DNA of 64,000 bases from Strongylocentrotus purpuratus (lineage: Eukaryota > Echinodermata > Echinoidea > Camarodonta > Strongylocentrotidae), in contig NW_022145596.1 of the NCBI RefSeq assembly GCF_000002235.5, positions 879,852-943,851 of the forward strand, read 5' to 3'. A program made the position numbers and the translations under genes. A model generated the notes under the pieces. It ran no database searches. It was not told where the DNA came from and saw only the letters and a list, made by a program, of their open reading frames with translations. The first letter of the stretch is position 1, and each line of letters starts with the position of its first letter. This document shows, one piece after another, positions 56,320 through 64,000 of this stretch.

Positions 56320-57277
56320 CGTAGCCACAATGGCGTTTTATGGTCACGTGCGCCAAGTTGTAATTATGGTTGGTAGTTTTTGTCGTTGAAAGGAAGAGTA
56401 AATTGATATTTGCATTCAGGAGTGTAGTCTGTTGCTGTGTAATTCATAAGAAAAGAATTATTGATTAAAAATCTTCTCTGGGTTTTCTAAACGTACTTGC
56501 CCACAATCGTTTTGTCAGTTATATCAGTGATATCTATGTAAATACCATACGGTGTATCAGCTTCAGTGAGCCGTACTTGAGAAAAGGACAGAATTATGTC
56601 CATTATTTCGCTGTTAAAGAGATTGTATGGGAGTGTTGTTTTATTTTTTAATATTTGTTTTTACTAACCCAACCGATTATGCGATAGAGGTACTTTATCA
56701 TATTTAATGAATGGAAGAAAAAAATACAACACTCGTAGAGATCAAAGCATCGCATAATTATACCTAACCACATAGTTACCTGTTTATCCCCTCGTATAAT
56801 CGATGATTAATTGAAATGAAAATATAACTAATATATCAAATGCTTCAAAATATATTCGAAAATTGAAGATATTATTTACATGGAACTTATGTTGTATTAT
56901 AATGTATTTTTTTCCATTTGTCCAATTGCAGCGTAATAAACAAGATAGAAAAGACAATATGTCCAAGTCAACAAAGAAATGACGAGATAATGAAATGAAT
57001 CTGGCTGGATAGCTCACTTAGTTTTGTCAATATAACAAAACTAATCTTTTGGGGGTCAAGTTACATGAGGCAGGTTTGTCTTCATATTAGTCTCCATAGT
57101 ATTTCCTTAGCTCTGTGTAATATTTTAAGCAATACGTGGTATTTGACGACACGGTGACTTACAATTTTTCATACAGTTCTAAGTTTTAATGAATTTTTGA
57201 TGAAAAATAAAGTTTGTCCTTTTAATACTTAGAATTTCCTTTCCTCAAGGTTACGGGTGGTCGTAGAGCAAATTAGG

Positions 57278-57290
57278 GTTGCCTGGTAAC
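57278..57290. promoter_or_regulatory. RFX X-box motif, full match
   Basis: GTTGCC-T-GGTAAC fits GTNRCC-N(0-3)-RGYAAC exactly. Sequence match only. Confidence 0.35.
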
Positions 57291-58514
57291 AGATGACTCT
57301 GGAATTCGTAACTGGAACAAAAAAGCCATTAAATATGCACTCAAACAAAAGAGGTTATTGCCTTGTATAAAACGTTTCACAATGATAATTATGCTTCCTT
57401 TAATATAGCTGTTATTTTGAAGCTCTCATGTAATTAGATTAGTAAGTAGGCAAACATTTCCCGAATCCATGTAACTCTCCTAATATTATTAATCATTCCT
57501 TTTGTTATTTGTTAAATAAGGACGAAACTGGAGAAATGTGAATTAAGTCATATCCTATGTGATGTAATACTGCAGACTTTATGAGAATGATGATTGCTTT
57601 AACAAATGTCTAAATTCAATTTTCCCACTATTACCTTGTGAGCCAGACTGAGCAACGCAAACTCCATTTCTCTTGTTAGTGCGTATACTATTGTTAATGG
57701 TAATTGATAACATTTCAGGAAAAGTCATATTGTATACTAAGCTTTCAACACGTAATATCTCAAACAAACATAATTATCGTCGGTCACTGCTGTAATGGAT
57801 GTATATTTCACTAATGGCTATTACGTAACCTGGTTATTCTTCAAAGGCTAAAATGGATATTTATTTCAAGATAGAAGATCAAATTATCGCTTTCTGGTAT
57901 AACAGAGAGTTCTTATTGAAATTTGATTTAAAAAACACAACAATCAAGCGTTTTCCTCCATAATACAAACTGAGCACTCTATGCGTACCTCTCCCTACTT
58001 TTAAGAGGGCCTATTGTCTGATGGTGGTGGTGGTGGTGGTGGTGGGGGGGGGGGGGGTGGTAAGGTATTTTATGCATTCACATTTCCGACCTTAATCAAA
58101 GAGATTCAAAGATGAATTCTACATGGATGTACAGATAATGTGTATCGATGTAATTAGTCGAGTGGAGGGAGTGAAATTACAAAAAAGAGCGGTAAAACGC
58201 CTTATACAAATATTCATTTTCTAATTCACTGGCGCGTGTCTATTAAGGATAAGTGCTACATGCATGCTCTATTCCATGGCTCTGGTAAGAAATCAACTGC
58301 TTGTTCTGAGATGTAAAGGTTGGTAAAGTAAGATAATAAATGTCAACGTTTAGCTCACCAAATATTTAGACAAACTAATAACTGACCTTACACAGTCATG
58401 ATTCATATTTAGGTCTCGAATAAATTGTTTTCTCGTAAGTTGATTTGCTTAGATTCCAATTCTTGTTTTTCCTGTGCTCATCCTCATTAACCTTCTCCCT
58501 GTGTTCCCCCTTTT

Positions 58515-59035
58515 CTCTCCCCTTCCTTCTCTTCCTGCATGTCTATAACTTCGCTCTCCCTCTCTTTCTCATTCCTCCCTCTCTTTCTCTCCCCTTCCTT
58601 CTCTTCCTGCATGTCTATAACTTCGCTCTCCCTCTCTTTCTCACTCCTCCCTCTCTTTCTCTCTCCCTCCTTCTCTTCCTGCATGTCTATAACTTCGCTC
58701 TCCCTCTCTTTCTCACTCCTCCCTCTCTTTCTCTCTCCCCTTCCTTCTCTTCCTGCATGTCTATAACTTCGCTCTCCCTCTCTTTCTCACTCCTCCCTCT
58801 CTTTCTCTCTCCCCTTCCTTCTCTTCCTGCATGTCTATAACTTCGCTCTCCCTCTCTTTCTCACTCCTCCCTCCCTTTCTCTCCCCTTCCTTCTCTTCCT
58901 GCATGTCTATAACTTCGCTCTCCCTCTCTTTCTCACTCCTCCCTCCCTTTCTCTCTCCTTCCTTCTCTTCCTGCATGTCTATAACTTCGCTCTCCCTCTC
59001 TCTCTCATTCCTCCCTCTCTTTCTCTCTCCCTTTC
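58515..59035. repeat. 72-74 bp pyrimidine-rich minisatellite, 7 units
   Basis: Each unit contains TGCATGTCTATAACTTCGCT; unit starts at 58535, 58607, 58680, 58754, 58828, 58900 and 58972. The rest of each unit is CT/CCT-rich. Open frames across it are repeat artefacts. Confidence 0.95.
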
Positions 59036-60341
59036 TCTCTATCCTCCTATCCTCTTTTCTGTCTCACTATCCATATCAACCTATCTACTGCCCCGTCTCC
59101 CTCCTACATGTAGACTTCATTAATCTATCTCAATCCGTGTTGCTTTCACTCGCTTCGCTCATTTTGACCATCAAACCGATTGAATATCGATTTTCCTTTG
59201 GTTTCGCAATATCCAGACCTCCATACATACCTACCAATCTTTATGATGATATTAAAGTCGATAATCTAGGGTTGCTAAAAATAAAATGAACCGCTTACAA
59301 AATCACAAATTTTGAAGAGAAACACAGGATATTAAGCAGACTAAAATTAAATAGATCACATTAGTTTACTAAAGAAACAGGATTCTATAAAGGTAACAAG
59401 ACATTTGTATAGCGCTAGTTTGGATGTTTTTCTACTGTTTGAAGCACTGTAACCCTATCTATTTTTCTTTTATTATATTTGTTAGTGTAAAATGTTTTCA
59501 ACTTGACGAGAGTCTTGATTTTATAGGAATAATAATCTGTCATGTTAGGGAGGGTGTTATCACATAAAAGAATGATTTGGTATATTAAAAAAGTGTCATA
59601 AAACGTACCATTTTCATTTGTCATTGTGGAACAGATCGTTTTCATAAATAGGAAGTCATGTCAAACAATGTTACTTACAAGTACTTACTTACAATGTTAC
59701 TTACTTCAAGAAGATGTGTGTTTCATTATTACAAAATTGAGAAAATGAAATCCGTAGGACAAAATGCTGCGATAAATAGTTCGTTCGACTATCACTCATA
59801 AGACCGAATTGCAAATGAGGGGGGGGGGGGGGGGTTATTATCAGTAGTGATTTAAGCGTCAAAAACATAAATTCATATTAATTGTCTCAACTTTTATTGA
59901 ATTATATGTCTCAATGAATGCTCTGCCTTCTCTCAAATTCATTTTGTTTAAACGTCTAATTTCCCTTGACTGTATAAAATGAATGTTCACTTTTTTTAAA
60001 ACAGAAAAGCACAAATAAAATTAATAAAAGTATAAAAGGCTTTTTTATGTCAAAATTGAAAACAAAACCGCAAATTTGATTTCTATGAAAGCTTGATTCC
60101 AAAAGGTCCCTGTCTAAATCGGTATGAATTTGTATTTGCATTTATGCATTAGCAATCAACAAATTCATATTGGATCTTTTTTAATAAACAAAGGTCGTGC
60201 GATAATCGAATGAGCAATTGTACATGGTGTAGCTGTGTGGATGAGAGAGAGAAGGAAGGTTGGTAATGTCATTATCTACCATCAAGCCTAGTGTGATCAT
60301 GTACCATCCTACTTCAACCATACACTAAATGATGCCTTCAC

Positions 60342-60355
60342 GTTGCTATGGTGAC
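60342..60355. promoter_or_regulatory. RFX X-box motif, full match
   Basis: GTTGCTATGGTGAC; the inverse GTCACC-AT-AGCAAC fits the X-box consensus exactly. The neighbourhood resembles that of 56306. Confidence 0.35.
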
Positions 60356-60910
60356 CGCATGAGCGCGGTATTATGGAGACTGCTCTCAGCAAGATGACTC
60401 GCCAAAAAAAAAAAAAAGCGACAAGTGTGATTGACAATCCCTCTTAGTATTACTATCAATAGCCTGACATCCATCTGAACATAAAACGATAATATATCTC
60501 CCTCTGTGTTGATCTCTTCTTAGCTGCGAAGACACCTTTGACAGGTGATTGGAAACTGACGATGGAAGTGAATCAAAATTTTATGATTAGCCTAGAATAT
60601 ATATCATGAATTATCTGAAAACGAAGAAAAATGTATAATAAATATGATTATTATTGAGAGGAAAAAATATTGTCTAGTTATCGAGAAACAACTAAGTGAA
60701 ATGCAGTCAAAATGAAGTGAATATGCAATGAAAACATACATTTAGATAGCCAGTGACATTGTCTGATAATGCTCACTCTTACATGTAATATGGTAAGGAA
60801 ATTTAATCCTCATAATACGCCCTTGGAGTAGTCCTCTTCGTTCTGTTAGCCAGTAAAAGAGCACCGTATATTATTCAACGGTCTAAACCATACTACCGTT
60901 TGTTCAATGA

Positions 60911-61112
60911 TAGATTTATAGCATAGATAGGTATGTAGGTAGGTAAATAAAATGAGGGACATTCAAAGAGAAAGATAGACGGGTGGACGGACGGATGGAT
61001 GGATAGAAAGATAAATGGATAGATAGATAGATTAATAGATATAGATGGGATAGTTAATGCACAAACAGACAAACCGACATCTAGAAGGATAGATAGATAG
61101 ATAGATAGATAG
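60911..61112. repeat. GATA/GGAT-rich simple repeat
   Basis: Imperfect GATA, GGTA and GGAC units with a cleaner GATA run near 61087-61111. Confidence 0.85.
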
Positions 61113-61637
61113 AAAGGTGGATTCATTTTTCATTTAAATACATGAACAATACATTGTAGGTAAATCACAATATGAACTGAAGTATCGACTTGATTATTAA
61201 CTTAGACCAGTTCAATCAGTAATTAAGAAAATAGAAGAATTATGAGTGTAAATATTATTAGTAAATACTAGATTTGTATAGAAAGCAGACGTGAGCTCTT
61301 CCATTGCATTTGAAATTACATGATAACAATTCAGCTCAAACACGTTCTTAGAGTTCTGAGAAATACAAGGGTGTTCCAAACATGTACATGGAGTCTTAAT
61401 TCCGCCAAGGTACCACAGGAAATATGATGTTTACCATATACGCGTATAATTATAAAGAAGAAGACAAAAATGATGGTTTTCAACATTGAATAACCCAATA
61501 CGATATTGTGTCTCGAAGTAACTATGACAGTAATAGATAAATCAATATCCCGCCCATTATAATGTCGAAAAGGCCTGTTGCGTATTCGATATTTTAGTTA
61601 TAGATCCTCTTCTTTTGAATTCATCTTTTACGTATTC

Positions 61638-61639
<2 letters not shown>

Positions 61640-61673
<34 letters not shown>
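61640..61673. repeat. TA microsatellite
   Basis: TA units with one interruption. Confidence 0.9.
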
Positions 61674-61679
<6 letters not shown>

Positions 61680-64000
61680 TCATTTAGTCTGCTCAGAACT
61701 TTGGGGTTAAATCAATATTAAAATATAGGAGTTGATGTCCTTCTGGCTTCAATCAGACGATTTATGAATTCTTAATTCTACGTGTAATTCCCTTTTCATT
61801 TATAAAGGTATTGTAGAATGTAATAATACATTGATGTTATTAGTTCCCTTACAAACAATCCAAACCATAATTTAGTCTGACTATGCCTCTTTATCCCAGC
61901 ATGCACTATTTATGTTAATCGTTTTAATTTTATTATGAAGCTTAGCAACAAAGATGCCTTGGTGAGTGACACAAAACAAGCGCTAGATTAAAAACTCTTT
62001 CCTCCGACCACTTGGCTGTAGAACCAATTACATAAATGATTTCAATAGAATCAGTTTTGCGTAGCGAGCTATAATAACCTCAGTCACACTTCCCAAACCG
62101 ACCGATTCTGGGCCATTCTGCAATGTCATGTTTGTTCAGTTTCCGGTCTGGTGTCGGTCTACGTGTGTATGTGTGACAGGGGTTTTAATCATCATCCATC
62201 TGATAGATGCAGTATTGCGTTGCAAGTAGTCCAATCAATATGATTAAAAGACATCACACTTTACCTAATTACACCGAACAATACTGCAGTGTAGGTATGG
62301 CATAACAAGGAGTCGTGAGAGTGACAGGTTAGACTGTAAATAGAAAACTTCTACCAAATATGAAAAGAGGGAATATTAAACATTGTATTTATGTTTAGGG
62401 TATGTTTTGAGGCACTTTTGACACAACTTTGACTTTCCGAGATCAAATTCTCGCTCATGGTGTACTTGGATATCTAAAGTAACACCATGTACTAACACCA
62501 TGTACACGTGTGTATATGCCCTTCCGGAAGGGCACGTATGGTGTCATTTAATATAGTATGGAAGAAGAAGAAAAACATTGAGGAAAAGGAATATAACCAA
62601 AGAATATGAACACACTATAACTAATTTAGTTAGACCTAGTTTTGAACTCTTATTATTTGATGCCAAAGTGTAATTTTTATTGGGGTCACAATACTTTGAC
62701 AGTATGAACAGTGTATTAACACTATCTACAACGAATTGAAAGAAGAGTCTTTAAAGGTTGAAATAAATGAGCGTACAACGGGTCAAAATGTGAATAATGA
62801 AGATTATCATAACAGTGTAAGTACTATTACTATTTAGGTTCGCCTTTATTTTTCAATTATTCATTATACATGTAGATTAGCTTTACATTTATTTTAGTCT
62901 GTATGCTGTACGGTAAACTGACATTTTAGACCGTGGTTTAGCTTTAGATTACTTTTGTGAATTTGGTCCAATAAAATTATTTCAAAACTCCATGTCAATA
63001 CTTCTTCCGGGTTTATGAAATCGTTTTAAACTGTTTGTTCCTCCTAGCAGTATAAAGTGTAATGAGGAGTACAATATTAATATATTTAAACGTGATCAAT
63101 TTGGCGGGGATTTCTAATTGTCGTCATCTGTTTTATAAGCTTATATTTTATCGCCTTCAACCATTTTGATTCTTATTCAGATTGATTTCAGATGGACAGG
63201 ATCATAACAAAAGTTTCGTAAGAAAAGAATTGTCTCGGGGAAAAATAGTCACGAAAAAAATTACCTTCATATACTGTCACTCCTTAGTTGTTTCTATTGC
63301 GCATATAAGTGGTTTGATAAAACCATCGGTACTGCTTATCGAGATCAAATGAGATGGAAAGATTCCTGATTTTCATTAGCAAAGTATTCTTGAGACAAAA
63401 CCATCAAGGGTCTAAAGTTTATTTATCCTTATTCTTCATCTTCTTTTAATCATTGATGGTGTGGTTTTATGTCTCTTATCGGTATTCCTTTCGGAGTTGA
63501 TGGACGTCGATAACTTAATTGAAATCTATAGAATTCTTTAAAAAAAATGTTATTTAAACATATCTCCTTTTAGACCCGTGGTTATATATCACGTATCCAG
63601 CATTACCACTGCCTTTTTAGATAATTAGGAAAAATAATCTTCTACATTCCAATATAAACATGTTCTTCTAGTGGTTTGTGGTTAAGGCGAAACCACCATA
63701 CGTGATAACTGAATGTTTAGAGGATTTCTGCATTAGTTTTCTGTGAATCATAATGGAAAGTTTTCGTACTTCTACGAGTTTGAAGTCTTTTTGCAAGATT
63801 CAAGTAATTATGTGGCTTTTTATTCAAATATGCATGTATATCAATTTTTTTGAAAATATTTCATTTACATTTTTATTTTCAAAGTGTTTGTTCAAGTAAT
63901 TTTTATGTTTACACATTACATAATGATTATCGTCGGTTCGAGCCTTTATAAATCATGCAGAGTAAAGTAAGTTTGTCTATTTATTCAAAAGGACATTAAA

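Larger units (their letters stand above)
49629..64000 (+). other. presumed CNG channel intron 2, no further exon seen
   Basis: Follows donor GTAAGT. I looked for the first transmembrane block, pore and cyclic-nucleotide domain of a CNG channel and found none. It holds MITEs, the GTCTAAT-word palindrome, GGCGGATC-ended elements, a 72-74 bp minisatellite, X-box-like motifs, and GA, TA and GATA arrays. If the gene were interrupted or this exon alternative, the stretch could be partly intergenic. Confidence 0.55.

Noticed and set aside
58445-59289. Long open frames with a repeating Ser/Leu-rich pattern; also considered as a CRISPR-like array
   Set aside because: The units are contiguous 72-74 bp minisatellite repeats without unique spacers, in animal DNA, and the frames follow the repeat period.

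Overview
The window looks like animal nuclear DNA, most likely from an echinoderm (sea urchin, sea star or sea cucumber type) or another marine invertebrate deuterostome. It is AT-rich and intron-rich, full of GA/CT and AT microsatellites, long C or G homopolymers, short inverted-repeat DNA transposons and decayed LINE tails. Introns follow GT-AG throughout. The species assignment is inferred from gene content and repeat style; no sequence here fixes it.

Three host genes can be supported. (1) Positions 1626-8799, + strand: the end of the voltage sensor, the complete phosphatase domain and the C2 domain of a voltage-sensing phosphatase (VSP/TPTE family), in 12 exons. The gene is open at its 5' end, because the S1-S3 exons are not seen in the window. 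(2) Positions 20379-16581, - strand: a five-exon mitochondrial ornithine carrier (SLC25A15/SLC25A2 type), apparently with a complete coding region of about 326 residues. It converges on the VSP gene across about 7.8 kb without a recognisable gene. (3) From 40056, + strand: the first two coding exons of a cyclic-nucleotide-gated channel alpha subunit (CNGA type), separated by a 9.2 kb intron. The membrane domain and cyclic-nucleotide-binding domain are not seen before the window ends at 64000.

The rest is non-coding. From 20.4 to 40 kb lie the upstream region of the carrier, several fold-back elements (21.6-23.5, 25.9-26.2 and 32.7-33.7 kb), two LINE reverse-transcriptase C-terminal remnants, a hAT-type MITE with an 8-bp target duplication, and a near-perfect 53-bp palindrome. 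From 40 to 64 kb lie the CNGA introns, rich in GA/CT arrays, a pair-forming CACTA-type MITE, a TTAA-flanked MITE, a retro-insertion with a 12-bp target duplication, a palindrome built of GTCTAAT-like words, and a 72-74 bp minisatellite.

Functionally the three genes are not a cluster. A VSP and a CNG channel are both membrane-signalling proteins known from sperm or ciliated cells in other animals, and RFX X-box-like motifs occur in the CNGA region, but any joint regulation is speculation. No clearly novel protein system is visible. The most interesting material is the structure of the fold-back elements and the way repeats abut splice sites and a stop codon.
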